The notes under the pieces are model-generated. The model did not search any database, was not told the DNA's origin, and worked only from the letters and a program-made list of their open reading frames with translations. A stretch of 35,684 nt of DNA from an uncultured bacterium (GTDB lineage: Bacteria; Patescibacteriota; Gracilibacteria; Absconditabacterales; Absconditicoccaceae). The stretch lies in contig CAJBLF010000016.1 in NCBI GenBank assembly GCA_903953935.1, positions 1 through 35,684 on the forward strand. The letters are read 5' to 3'. Within the stretch, counting starts at the first letter, position 1; the number at the start of each line of letters is the position of its first letter. Position numbers and translations under genes: made by a program. Below are positions 8,408 through 18,090 of this stretch, one piece after another.

Positions 8408-9397
8408 TTATCCTCTTAATTTATATCGCAATTTAAACACTCGATATAAAGATCTATTCAACACAACATCGTAACTTCCATACAGTTCGCTCTTTGTTCC
8501 ACCCAACGATTCCTTAAATTCACTGACGCCAGCAAGCGGATGCTTAGGAAAACCTGTTGGTGCTCCTCCACCCGTATCGACTGTTGTATATCCATTTTCT
8601 CTCGCTCGTGAGAAGAGTTTAAATTTCAAAAAATGCTGCACACCGATAGTATTATATTTTCTATCGAAAAACCCATACGGACAGTAAATCATTTTATCGT
8701 CGAACAAACAGATGGTTCACGCAATCATCTCACCATCAAGAAATGCGCCTATCAAGATTCATTTCCCGTGATCGATATAGTTCAACAATCCATCATATTG
8801 AGACTTGGAGATCGTGTTGAATCATTTAGCGTCTGCCGTTTTTTGTCGCTTTGCAAAAAATAGTTCGTAGTCTTTTTTATCAACGATACGATATTCTATA
8901 CCACCTGCGATAGCCTTCTTAATACGTTTTCTACAGCTTTCATTCATATCTCTCAAAAACTCTTCATCTGCTTTCGTCGTATCATACGTAATTCAAGCAG
9001 TCGGCATATTTTCTCTAAATGCTGGTAGTATGCTATAATCTAGCTGCAAAACATTTTGTAATCCAAGTCTAAATGTTTTCATATCTTCTTTAAATTCGTC
9101 GCATTTCAGCATTCTATTTTCGAAACTAACAATCTCATTGATGATTCCTAATTGAAAGAAAATTCATTTCCCTCTGAACCCTTTTCTCAGATTGACCATC
9201 TCTTTTTGGACATACTCCTTATCAGCGGGAAGTTCGATTCCCATGATTTGATATCGTCTCGTAACGAAAGGTCAGATTTTTTTTTCTTTGATAGTGCCAA
9301 AGTATTCTTTACCAAAAAGCTTAACCGTAAACATTGGTTTACGATATATCTCGTGCTGAATATCCTTCCGTAGTTTGGATTGGTAAAGATTGTACAT
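8408..9397 (-). CDS. FemAB-like peptidyltransferase (GNAT fold)
   Basis: A 329-residue protein resembling the FemAB family, which adds amino acids from aminoacyl-tRNA to the lipid II stem peptide, or related GNAT-fold transferases. Family-like features are the middle segment NESCRKRIKKAIAGGIEYRI (compare 'rr.i.kA.k.Gv.v') and the last third with GAFLDGEMIAGTI, IYCPYGFFDRKYNTIG.QHFLKF and the end TGGGAPTGFPKHPLAGVSEFKESLGG, where FK..LGG is typical. Several glycines are UGA. TAG at 9401-9403, in frame just upstream of ATG 9397, fixes the start. It follows valS by 48 bases and may share its transcript. Substrate specificity, and whether it builds an interpeptide bridge, cannot be told from sequence. 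Confidence 0.8.
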
Positions 9398-9445
9398 GTT
9401 CTACTACATATTGAAAGATTGAAAGATTTTTTTTTCATATTTCCA

Positions 9446-12094
9446 TTATTTTTTCAACAGTTCTAGATTCTTTTTAAGCTTTTCTATCTTTCCTATATAT
9501 TCAGTTTCATTATTTTTTTCTCTTTCTATAACTTGTTCAGGCGCCTTGGAAATAAAGGTCTCATCTGCCAACTTTTTTTTACATGAAGCGAGTCATTGTT
9601 CCAACTTTTCTATCTGATCGGTAATCTTTTTTGTCTCTGCTTCGATATCGAGCAGTCACGCTAATGGAATATAAATCTCTGATTTTCATGCAACTCTAAA
9701 TCACGCCAAGTCAGGCTTTATTATGTCTTTTCCTGCTTCTATCGTATCAAGTTTTGCAAGCTTCATGATGAATGATTTGTTTTCTTCTATGATTGCTAAT
9801 TCGTTTTTGTCTGCAGATTTTATCAAGGCCGTAACATTTTTCGCTGGAGAAACATTAGCTTCTGCCCTAATATTTCTGATAGATGTCGTTACTTCTTGAA
9901 TATAAAGCATCGCATTTTCTATGTCGGCTGATTGTTTTGTTTTATCACTTTTTGGATATTCTTCGAGCATGATAGTTTTCTTTCCCGTGTTGAGTTGTTG
10001 TCGACATTCCTCAGTTACAAAGGCCATAAATGGATGAAGTAACCTCAATGATTGTTCGAGTACATCTCGTAAAACATATTGTGCAGTTGTCTTGGTTATT
10101 GTGTCTTCGTTGTTGTATAACCTTACTTTTGCCATCTCCACATACCAATCACAGAAATCTCATTTAATAAATTCATATACCGTCTTTGCTGCTTCGTCTA
10201 ATATATATTTATCTAGTTTCTCGTTGATCGTATCAATCGTTGTTTGAAGTCTAGAATATATTCGTTGGTCAACCAATTCAAGTTTGAGATCAGACTTTTG
10301 TGTTTTGGTGTGGTCAAATCCTTCTAAATTCATAAGCACAAAATTGCTTGCATTTCGAACTTTGTTGGCGAAATTTCTTCCCATCTCCAAAAGTTTGTCA
10401 GAGAAGTGAACATCTTGTCCTTGAGAAGTATTGTAGATCATAGTAAATCTAATTGCATCTGCTCAGTAATCTCTGATCAGATCCAAAGGATCAGCTGAGT
10501 TACCCAGTGATTTGGACATTTTACGTCCTTGCTCATCTCTTACAATTCCATGGAGAAACACATCATGAAATGGAATTTCTTTCATCTCATACATACCCAT
10601 CATTACCATTCTCGCAACTCGAAAAAAGATAATATCTGCTGCAGTTACTAAAACTGCAGTTGGATAAAACATATCAAGTTCCTTCGTTTTTTCTGGTCGT
10701 CCCATCGTGGAAAATGGTCGTAACGCAGAGCTAAATCGTGTATCTAATACATCTTGTTCTTGGATTAATGTTACTACTTTCCCGTAATGTTTATCTGCCT
10801 GTGCTTGCGCTTCAGCATCATTTCTTGCTACAAATACTTGATCGTCTGGTCAATATCGAGCAGGGATTCTGTGTCATCGCCAAATCTGTCTGGAGATACA
10901 TCGATCACGGATATTCTCCAATCGATGATAATATACTTTTTCCCATCTCTTTGGTTGTATAGTTATTTTTCCGCTTTTTACTGCTTCCAATGCTGGTTGT
11001 GCAAGCGGCTTCATTTTAACAAATCGTTGTCTGGAAATTCTTGGTTCCACGATAGTGGAACATCTATAACAATGACCAACCGCATGCGTATGTTTTTTTA
11101 TAGCACCCATAAATCCTCCTACCTTGAGATCTTCAATAATCTGTTTCCTTGCTTCAAATCTATCCAATCACGCATATTTTCCTCCGTTTTCATTTATCTT
11201 TGCATCAGGCGTAAAAATATTTACCACCTCCAATCACGTTCTTTTCGCAACTTCATAATCGTTAGGGTCATGTGCTGGCGTCATTTTCACTACGCCTGTA
11301 CCAAATTCCATATCTACATATTCGTCAGCTACGACTGGAATTTCTTTGTTTACCAAGGGCAACAATACTTTTTTTCCGATTAAATCGGTATATCTCTTAT
11401 CTCTCGGATTGACAGCGATTCATGTGTCACCAAGCATCGTTTCTGGTCTCGTTGTTGCGAGCGTTACGAAATCTTTGGTTCCGACAATAGGATATTTTAG
11501 GTCTCGAAAAAATCAATCTTCATCTTCATGGTCGACCTCATCATCAGCCAAAGCTGTTCCACATCTAGGACATCGATTGACCATATATTCTCCCTGGTAG
11601 ATTAATTTGTCGTTATACAGTTTAATAAAAATTTCTTTCACCGCATTGGAAAGCCCTTCATCCATAGTAAATCTTTCTCTATCTCGATCGAGTGATGCTC
11701 AAAGTTTTTTCAACTGACTGGTAATAAGTCATCCATGCTTCTCTTTCCATTCTCGTGTCTGTCTGATAAATTCCTCTCTTCCTATATCTTCTTTGGTTTT
11801 TCATTCATCAGCGAGTTTCCTCTCTACCTTATTTTGTGTAGCGATACCTGCATGATCAGTTCCTGGCATCCGAAGTGTATTGTAGCCGCTCATTCTTTTT
11901 CGTCTGATAAGTACATCTTGGATACTGTTGTTCAATACATGACCCATATGTAAAATTCCCGTGACGTTTGGTGGTGGAATCACGATGCTATAATTTGGTT
12001 TATTAGGATCCATAGTAGCTGCAAAACATTTGTTGTCTTCTCGAAATTTTTCCCATTTCGCTTCTATCTCCTGATGACTATATGCATTGGCCAT
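9446..12094 (-). CDS. valS: Valyl-tRNA synthetase
   Basis: An 882-residue class Ia synthetase that charges tRNA-Val and edits misactivated threonine. The HIGH motif is HMGH at residues 49-52 ([16 protein letters not shown]), followed by [17 protein letters not shown] stands at about 525-529 ([20 protein letters not shown]). The valine-type anticodon-binding domain and the C-terminal coiled-coil arm ([20 protein letters not shown]) complete the protein, so length and order are normal. UGA-glycine codons break it into several fragments under the standard code, with one frame throughout. A promoter-like sequence lies upstream, preceded by a GC-rich palindrome. The FemAB-like gene follows. Confidence 0.97.
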
Positions 12095-12127
12095 TTTTTT
12101 TTGATAACAATAAAATAAGGTGTTTTG

Positions 12128-12155
12128 TATATACTCAGTTGTTTGATAAATTCAA
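12128..12155 (-). promoter_or_regulatory. Candidate valS promoter
   Basis: On the minus strand TTGAAT (12150-12155) and TATATA (12128-12133) are 16 bases apart, with about 33 bases between the -10 element and the start codon. The box at 12169 lies 13 bases upstream of the -35. Confidence 0.45.
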
Positions 12156-12168
12156 GTTTAAAGGTGTA

Positions 12169-12177
12169 CACCCGGTG
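12169..12177 (-). promoter_or_regulatory. CACCCGGGTG box upstream of valS
   Basis: On the minus strand TTTGCACCGGGTGTACACC: the palindrome with one C missing from its centre. It shares the flanks TTGCACC and GGGTGTAYACC with the copy at 15746. Possible operator or other protein-binding site. Confidence 0.5.
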
Positions 12178-12183
12178 CAAACT

Positions 12184-12209
12184 AAAAAACAAGTCACCTG
12201 AGTGACTTG
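12184..12209 (-). terminator. Intrinsic terminator after gpmI
   Basis: A perfect 8-bp stem, CAAGTCAC/GTGACTTG, with a CTGA loop is followed on the minus strand by TTTTTT. It lies 32 bases after the gpmI stop. Confidence 0.9.
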
Positions 12210-12241
12210 CCTTTCTTATATGTTGTATATACTGATATCGC

Positions 12242-13783
12242 TTATTTTGACTCGATAATACTTTCTCCTGTCATCTCTTCTGGTTTTTCTATTCCCATAA
12301 GATCCAATACCGTAGGAGCTAAGTCTTGCAATCATTTACCTTCCTTCAATTTCAACTCTTTATCATCAGACACTATGATGCAAGGTACCTTGTTCATTGT
12401 GTGACTTGTTCTCCGTTCGTCCGTTTGATCTTCTGCATTTCCATGGTCGGCAGTTATGATTGTTGTATAATTATGTTCCAATCCTTTCTCTACTATTTTT
12501 CACACACATGCATCTACTGCTTCCAATGCTTTTTTAATAGCTTCTGGATTACCAGTATGACCTACCATATCTCCATTTACTAGATTGGTAATTATCAAAT
12601 CATATAACTCGCTCTCTATCTTTTTGGTAAGCTCTTCAGTGATTTCATAGACACTCATCTCTGGTTTGAGATCATAAGTTTCTACTCTTGGTGATGGGAT
12701 AAGTATTCTATCCTCATTATCATTTGGCTTTTCATCTTGTCCGTTAAAAAAGAATGTTACGTGAGCATATTTCTCTGTTTCGCTTATTCTGAGCTGTTTG
12801 CGTCATTCCTTAGCTACGACTTCTCCCAAAAGATTGTCCAATGATTGTTCTTTGAATGCCACATCTGCTGGCATACCTTCATAGAACTGTGTCATAGCTA
12901 CATAATGGATGTCTTTCTTTTTTCTTTCAAATCCATCAAATGTATCTTCTACTATTGCTTTTGTGAGCTGTCTTGTTCTATCTGTTCTAAAATTAAAGAA
13001 TATAGCACTGTCTTTGTCCTGCATACCTTCATATCATTTCTTTATTCTTGGAGCTATAAATTCATCAGTTTCCTGCTGATCATAACACGCCTGTACCATA
13101 GCATCTACACTATCAAATTCTACGGGAACATCAGCCTTTTCATCTGGAGATACTTTTGCATCGACGATTGCCTCATATCCTCTCTGGGTCCTTTCTCGTC
13201 TATTATCCCTATCCATAGTGAAAAATCTTCATGAAACGGTAGCTATCTCTCCTACTCCTATTTCTTGAATTTTGGTTTCCAAATCCTTGAGGTTTTTGAG
13301 TCACTCCATACTCGGAGCATCTCTTCCATCAGTTATCGCGTGAATATATACGTCTTTGAAATCCTGCCTTTTACATAATTCTAATAATGCATAAAGGTGG
13401 TCTAAGTGCGCATGTACACCTTGTGTTTGAATCAATCCTATTAAATGTAATTTTGAATTATTTTCTTTACAATTATCTATCGCTTTCAAAAATTCCGGTA
13501 TTGTAAAAAACTCTCCATCCTCGATGGATTTGTTTATCTTCACAAATGATTGGAACAATATCCTTCATGATCCTATGGTCATATGTCAGACCTCAGAATT
13601 CCCTTGATAGCCTTCGGGCAATCATACAGACTCTCCACACGTATCCAACAAAGTATTTGGATATTGTGCCATAAGATTATCGGTAATCTGTGTATTAGCG
13701 TCGTGGATAGCATTTTGTTCTTTTTCATCTCTTTGTCATCGTCAATCACGAACGACCATAATTACTTTTTTGTTCATATTCAT
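12242..13783 (-). CDS. gpmI: 2,3-bisphosphoglycerate-independent phosphoglycerate mutase
   Basis: A 513-residue Mn-dependent enzyme of lower glycolysis that converts 3-phosphoglycerate to 2-phosphoglycerate. The phosphoserine nucleophile is in GNSEVGHMTIGSGR. Metal and substrate residues appear in VVRDGRG (usually DGxG), [37 protein letters not shown] and [10 protein letters not shown]. Length equals the usual 510 or so. Many conserved glycines are UGA, including the G of EVGH. Two starts are possible, 13783 and 13777 (ATG AAT ATG); I give the longer, and the difference is two residues. The first strand is usually 'LVILDGWG', so VVRDGRG is somewhat unusual. It has its own promoter and terminator. 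Confidence 0.95.
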
Positions 13784-13816
13784 TTTGGGGTTATCATTAA
13801 AAACATATTTTTATAT

Positions 13817-13844
13817 ACTATAACAATATGGTTGACATTTTCAA
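13817..13844 (-). promoter_or_regulatory. Candidate gpmI promoter
   Basis: On the minus strand TTGAAA (13839-13844) and TATAGT (13817-13822) are 16 bases apart, about 33 bases before the start codon. Confidence 0.45.
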
Positions 13845-13887
13845 GTTATTTATTTTTATTGTTGTTTGTTATAAAAGCTTATGTAGC

Positions 13888-13923
13888 AAAAAAGCACCAT
13901 AAAGATTTTACCCTACATGATGC
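13888..13923 (-). terminator. Intrinsic terminator after the HIT gene
   Basis: On the minus strand GCATCAT/ATGGTGC pair over 7 bp (one G-U) around a 16-base loop and run into six T. It lies about 10 bases after the stop of the HIT gene. Confidence 0.65.
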
Positions 13924-13932
13924 CCCTTGGTA

Positions 13933-14361
13933 TTATATATTTTTCAATATTTCCTGTTTCACCTGATCCAAGACATCCTGAGATGGAGAATCTTTGACTG
14001 GTGTATTGGGTCATGGCCGTCATTCGTCGGTCCGATTCATTCATGCAAATGTTTTTTCCTCTTTATATCTAGGTAAGATATGCGTATGTACATGCTCATC
14101 TACCATCATAAGTGTCAGATAATTTATCTTATCATAATCAAAAGCTTTTTTGAGCGCTGATTCTACTTCTTTGATAATCGCAAAATATTCCTTGGCTTCC
14201 TGTTCGTTCACTTCAGAAACTTCAGCTAGATCGCGTTTTGCTACCAGCACACAATTTCAGAGTGTTGAATTTTTATTCCTTATCAGCAATTTTCGATTAT
14301 CATATTCTTTGATAAGATTGTTCTTTTCATCGAAAGTATCTCGTATGTTTGATTTTTCCAT
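13933..14361 (-). CDS. HIT family hydrolase
   Basis: A 142-residue protein with the histidine triad signature near residue 90: DEHVHTHILPRY, fitting H-x-H-x-H-x-x. HIT proteins hydrolyse or transfer nucleotides on phosphoramidates or dinucleoside polyphosphates through a covalent histidine intermediate. Upstream motifs are partly conserved: NCVLVAKRDLAEVSEVNEQE corresponds to the '.vlvipk.H....... l' strand, with Arg-Asp in place of the usual His. Three UGA codons near the C-terminus extend the frame beyond the standard-code stop at 14041 by about 36 residues to TAA at 13933. It starts 11 bases after the guanylate kinase-like gene, forming an operon of nucleotide-handling enzymes. Confidence 0.85.
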
Positions 14362-14372
14362 GTAGATTTTGA

Positions 14373-15224
14373 TTATTCAGACAAATGTTTTTTGATAACA
14401 GATACGATATTGTCTCTGAAGTCTCCTTCAGTAAGGAAGTTACTTCCTGCTAATTCATCTTTCTCTAAACTGCGAACAATAATGTGATCAAACAATTTTT
14501 CGTTTTCTCCTTTTTTCGTATTGTTTCTGATCATCTTAAAATATTCTTCAGTAGCTTCTTTTGCAAATTTATCTTCTCCTACCAATCATAGGAAATACTC
14601 TTCCATTTTATTTGCTGCTTCAGCGTCATCACTTGCTGATGTAAAAATCTCTTCGTAAATTTCATATCCCTTAGGATCGATCATCTTCGACAACATTTCT
14701 CCATCATCTCATGAAAGTTTGCTTGCAATATACAGCTGAACATCTCCTTCGATAACCCTTTTATTCACTTGTGATTCTTCTTCTGTACCTCTTCCATTCA
14801 TTCTTACTTTTCTGTATTCTGTATCAGCAGCTATAAGCACAACTACCAATCTGTCTTTGAGGTGAGCCTTCATTACTGATAAATGATGAATACTTGGTTC
14901 TGCAACCAAAATATCGGCTTCTTGATTCAATTCATCAACGTGATATGCATATTTTGCTCCGTTGTTAGTCAAGATGTATTCTCCTACGTACTTTTCTTTG
15001 TTGGTGGTAAAATCCTCTTCTGGTATCCCAGACCTCTTGAGTCTATCATCAGCTCATCTATTTGGTCTTGAAGTATCTTTTTTAACAACACCAACAGTTA
15101 AATCATTTTCCAATCAAAGTGTTTCTTTGATGTTTTTGAGATTTTCTGGATGCTCTGCTATATTCATAGCGACTGTCTTTCATAGTCCAGGAGCTCACAT
15201 AAATCAATAAATTTTGTTCTTCAT
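14373..15224 (-). CDS. Guanylate kinase-like P-loop protein with C-terminal extension
   Basis: A 283-residue P-loop kinase. Walker A is GAPGLGKT at residues 10-17, where G10 and G15 are UGA. The GMP-kinase signature TSRPNRGADDR follows, then EEDFTTNKEKYVGEYI (the usual '.eF...i..g.flE'), KYAYHVDEL in place of 'g..YGt', a strand ADILVAEPS, and a lid-like RMNGRGTEEESQVNKRV close to guanylate kinase 'R...Rgtd..e.i..R'. Guanylate kinases make GDP from GMP and ATP. This one is about 80 residues longer than the usual 200 because of a helical C-terminal region (about 205-283) that I do not recognise. Some binding residues differ, so the substrate is not certain. First gene of the operon with the HIT protein. 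Confidence 0.72.
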
Positions 15225-15257
15225 ACTATTTCTTAACGAATAAAAACATGATTGTGT

Positions 15258-15285
15258 ACTTTAACTAAATTAAGAATAAAGTCAA
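15258..15285 (-). promoter_or_regulatory. Promoter of the guanylate kinase-HIT operon
   Basis: On the minus strand TTGACT (15280-15285) and TAAAGT (15258-15263) are 16 bases apart. The leader would be about 25 bases. Confidence 0.55.
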
Positions 15286-15475
15286 CTAAAAAAATATATT
15301 TATGTCCTATCATTTTCCCTGATTGATTTGACCCTGATAGCATAGAAAATGACACTATAGTCATAGAGAAATATCTGTAATATACCAGTATATATTTATT
15401 TTCTTTTATTAATAACGTATTCATTATGATATTTTGATGTCCGCATGAACTATTCACAACAATTTTTTGAAGTAT

Positions 15476-15509
15476 AAAAAAAAGCCCATCTCGCAAAACA
15501 GAGTGAGGC
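15476..15509 (-). terminator. Intrinsic terminator after the 44-residue membrane protein
   Basis: On the minus strand GCCTCACTC/GAGATGGGC pair with two internal mismatches, followed by eight T. It lies 21 bases after the stop at 15531. Confidence 0.6.
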
Positions 15510-15530
15510 TTTATACCTATAAGAAATACC

Positions 15531-15665
15531 CTATAACATGATCACCCCTAATGTCAATCCGTAAATTTGTAACGTCAAAACTGGAACAAGAACAAGAAAT
15601 CCTATACGAATGATAGATACATCATGCGCAAGAAATCTGAGCGCCATTTTTTCTATGTTTGCCAT
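15531..15665 (-). CDS. Small membrane protein, 44 residues
   Basis: The reading frame MANIEKMALRFLAHDVSII continues into one long hydrophobic segment of about 25 residues (residues 20-44, with GFLVLVPVLTLQIYGLTLG) and ends in TAA. A longer reading from the 15758 side would begin inside the upstream palindrome and before the predicted transcription start. I therefore chose ATG 15665, about 28 bases after the likely start of transcription. It has its own TTGACA/TATACT promoter and a terminator 21 bases downstream, a complete one-gene unit, which is the main reason to accept so short a gene. No family is recognised. It may modify a membrane complex, or may be a toxin-like or stress peptide; none of this is shown. 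Confidence 0.5.
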   Translation of the reverse strand: MANIEKMALRFLAHDVSIIRIGFLVLVPVLTLQIYGLTLGVIML

Positions 15666-15699
15666 AGTATGGAACGTATCAAATAAAATACTTAGCATA

Positions 15700-15727
15700 A
15701 GTATATTCAAAAAAAAATATTTGTCAA
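15700..15727 (-). promoter_or_regulatory. Promoter of the small membrane protein
   Basis: On the minus strand a perfect TTGACA (15722-15727) and TATACT (15700-15705) are 16 bases apart. The GC-rich palindrome at 15746 lies 18 bases upstream of the -35. Confidence 0.6.
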
Positions 15728-15745
15728 ATTTTACAATGAGGTATA

Positions 15746-15755
15746 CACCCGGGTG
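15746..15755. promoter_or_regulatory. CACCCGGGTG box, perfect palindrome
   Basis: A perfect 10-base palindrome in an AT-rich spacer, between the divergent small membrane protein and prepilin peptidase genes. On the minus strand the flanks read CTTGCACCCGGGTGTATACC. A second copy stands 44 bases further on. Confidence 0.55.
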
Positions 15756-15799
15756 CAAGAGTCACTTAATTGCTTCTGAAGCCAAACGACAAAAAACCG

Positions 15800-15809
15800 A
15801 ACCCGGGTG
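15800..15809. promoter_or_regulatory. CACCCGGGTG box upstream of prepilin peptidase
   Basis: AACCCGGGTG, one base from the perfect palindrome; on the minus strand TTTGCACCCGGGTT. It lies 13 bases upstream of the -35 of the prepilin peptidase promoter. Confidence 0.5.
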
Positions 15810-15822
15810 CAAACTAAACTGC

Positions 15823-15850
15823 TTGATTTTTTCACAATCTATCATATACA
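15823..15850 (+). promoter_or_regulatory. Promoter of the prepilin peptidase operon
   Basis: TTGATT (15823-15828) and TATACA (15845-15850) are 16 bases apart, with about 26 bases to the start codon at 15877. Confidence 0.5.
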
Positions 15851-15876
15851 TATACCGTTTATATTGAAGAAAAACT

Positions 15877-16710
15877 ATGCGAATACTTATGCTCTTTCTC
15901 TGACTTATCTTTGGCTCTCTCGGCTCTGTCATGATGACTAGATTTTCTGATGGTATAACTTTGAAAAAGCTTCGCGGATTTTTTTTTGGTCGTTCTGAAT
16001 GTCCTCATTGTAAACACGTATTACAAGCAAAGAATTTAATTCCCGTAGTAAGCTATTTAGTTCAATGAGGGAAGTGCGCATATTGTAAGAAGAAAATCAG
16101 TCGAATATATCCTGTTTTAGAACTTTTATGTGCGTGAATTTTTGTAGTAACATATTTTTTACTCAAAGATTTCTGAATTGAGAGATTGGTTTTTTGACTT
16201 TTGATGAACCGATTCTTGATTCTTCTTTTGATTTACGATTTGCAGAAATATGAATTACACATGGTACTACGAGTACTTTTTATGGCATTGGGTATTGTAG
16301 CAAATATCAATGTATCTGGAGGAAACGATTGAAATGCCTTGATGAGTGCTGTTATGTTTGGAGTGACGTTTTTGTTGATCTATTTTTTTGCAAAACGATA
16401 TGTACACATGAGATTTAAAAAAAACGAAGAATGATTTGGTCAAGGAGATGTTTTTTTAGCAGTAAGTATATGAATACTATTCCCCATCATTCTCTCATTT
16501 CACCACCTGCCGTTTTCACTCATGATGTTGGTAAATGTCTTGATTTTGTTTATCCTGATGAGTAGTATTATCGGGTTAATTCGAGCATGATTACACTATC
16601 TGATCACCAAAAAAACCACTAAAATAATTCCTTTTTTTCCCGCAATGATAATCGCTTTTCGACTCTTGGCCTGGAAAGCAGCATATTTTATACCCCTAAT
16701 CTTTTGATAA
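15877..16710 (+). CDS. pilD: Prepilin peptidase (A24 aspartic protease)
   Basis: A 277-residue integral membrane enzyme that cleaves the leader of type IV prepilins and usually N-methylates the new N-terminus. The N-terminal hydrophobic segment is followed by the cytoplasmic zinc-type domain with two CxxC pairs, C42/C45 (ECPHCK) and C67/C70 (KCAYCK), and the NLIPVVSYL segment typical of PilD. The catalytic aspartates are D121 (IYDLQKYEL) and D191 in the GxGD motif (GFGQGDVFLA), where the first G is UGA. About seven to eight membrane segments are visible, as expected. It shows the cell makes type IV pilins or related pseudopilins, none of which lies in this window. The next gene starts directly after its stop. 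Confidence 0.95.
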
Positions 16711-17673
16711 ATGAAAAAAAAACATATACCGATAGATAGGACATCGCCGCTCAAAGCTACGGAAAAAAGATTACATTGACGAAAATTCTGGACCTTCGGC
16801 TCTTTGTGTCTTATCGCATATGGACTCATAATTTTCAGATTATTCTGACAATTTCTTGCGGTAGAATCCATGATCTATGTTATGATCCTCTTTCTTTTCT
16901 TTCATTTTTTCTATCTTGAAATCCGTAAATTACCTATCAAATATTTGGGACTCTTTATGCTTGCAATTACCCTTTTAGAATTTTTATTTATCGGGTTTTC
17001 AAATATCCTCCTAGCCGCATCCATGGTTACCATCAATTTTGGTGTGGTCTATCTGGGTTGGCTCCTCCAGTGATGATCCTATGATAAAATCAAACGAGAT
17101 ACGTGGAGCTATTTAAATACTTGATGATATATGTTCACGGTATTTATTACCATCGGATATAGTTTATTCGTCTTGTGATATTACGCAAAATTCCCCTTTA
17201 CCTGCCAAGATCTCTCTGACGCATCCAACCGCGTCATTAATGTTTTCACTCGTCCTGTTGCTGCTGGAGTACAGAAGATCAAAATTGACACGACAGATCT
17301 CTTTAATACAAAAATAAAAGAAGTGGTAACTATAGGACAAAATGTTTCTTTACAAACAAAACAATCTACTTACTCTACAATGATCCAAAAATTTAATGCC
17401 TACAAAAAAAATCTTATCGACCAGACACTCAAAGACAATACTTCCGTCAACATGGGAATCTGTGATTATATTCTCATACAACTCAATACTATCTATGAAA
17501 ATCCCGCATTTAAGACATCAGTTATCCTGCTCATGTTCCTTATATTCTATGGATTTATAAGAATCGTATTATGGGTAATGACGGGTATAGCTTTTGTCCT
17601 TTTCAAAATATTATTACTCTCCAAAGCATATCATATCAAAACCGTACTCAAAGAGGTTGAAGACATAGAATAA
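16711..17673 (+). CDS. Polytopic membrane protein of unknown function
   Basis: A 320-residue protein with about seven hydrophobic segments: one near residue 35, a cluster of five between about 55 and 160, and one near the C-terminus (VILLMFLIFYGFIRIVLWVM). A soluble stretch of about 100 residues lies between the cluster and the last segment, on the outside by alternation if the count is right. I recognise no family motif. Its ATG follows the prepilin peptidase stop with no gap (TAAATG), so the two are translationally linked and may work together. Several UGA glycines, one pair (GG) near 17072. A role beside pilin processing is inference from the link alone. Confidence 0.7.
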
Positions 17674-17799
17674 TTATGGAAAGATTGAAAAATGGAAATG
17701 TTGAAATATGGAAACATGGATATTTTTTGTTGATATTTTTCCGTAAATCGATATTGATTAGCCCAATCACACTACTGTGAGAAACAAAAACATATACGT

Positions 17800-18069
17800 A
17801 TGCATACCTACACATGTGAAAACAGATTCACCTCAAGCCGTGGAAAAAATTATGGCTATGGTGACAAAATCGATCAGAATGACTATGATAGATTATCTGC
17901 TAGTGAGCAGTTACATTTCAAAAAAAACAGCTCCACATCATTTTCTTCTGGATCATCTGATGACAATCAACTATTTGGAACGAATATTTCTGGATCTATA
18001 GCTATGGGCGATATGCTTGGAACAGGCATCCCCGGTGGTATGGATATGGATTTTACCACACCCCTGTAG
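17800..18069 (+). CDS. Unknown 89-residue protein
   Basis: A small hydrophilic protein. The first half contains a GYGDKIDQNDYDRL segment and a single Cys (HTYTCENRF). The second half is rich in Ser, Gly and Met and ends in a low-complexity tail (GDMLGTGIPGGMDMDF). No signal peptide or membrane segment is seen and I recognise no family. The frame contains no UGA and ends in TAG, and an intrinsic terminator follows 21 bases later, which supports a real gene. A second frame at 17777-18001 overlaps it but lacks such support. It follows the membrane protein gene after 126 bases of repetitive AT-rich spacer and could be the last gene of that unit. Confidence 0.6.
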   Translation: MHTYTCENRFTSSRGKNYGYGDKIDQNDYDRLSASEQLHFKKNSSTSFSSGSSDDNQLFGTNISGSIAMGDMLGTGIPGGMDMDFTTPL

Positions 18070-18090
18070 TTTTTTATGAAAGAACAGATC

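Larger units (their letters stand above)
15225..15530 (-). other. 306-base spacer without a gene
   Basis: It contains the promoter of the guanylate kinase-like gene (15258-15285) and the terminator of the small membrane protein (15476-15509). The AT-rich stretch between them shows no supported gene; an open frame at 15233-15496 overlaps the terminator and lacks family features. Confidence 0.6.

Noticed and set aside
10787-11383. 198-residue plus-strand open frame
   Set aside because: It lies antisense inside valS, whose reading frame and motifs are continuous; composition is that of a shadow frame.
13583-13966. 127-residue plus-strand open frame
   Set aside because: It is antisense to the start of gpmI and the HIT terminator and shows no family features.
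15233-15496. 87-residue minus-strand open frame
   Set aside because: Its start lies in the terminator of the small membrane protein and it overlaps the guanylate kinase promoter; no recognisable features.
15531-15758. Longer 75-residue version of the small membrane protein
   Set aside because: Its start codon lies beside the GC-rich palindrome and upstream of the promoter and predicted transcription start, so the shorter form is more likely.
17777-18001. 74-residue plus-strand frame overlapping the 89-residue protein
   Set aside because: It overlaps in another frame and, under UGA = glycine, would continue past its listed end; the 17800 frame is followed directly by TAG and a terminator.
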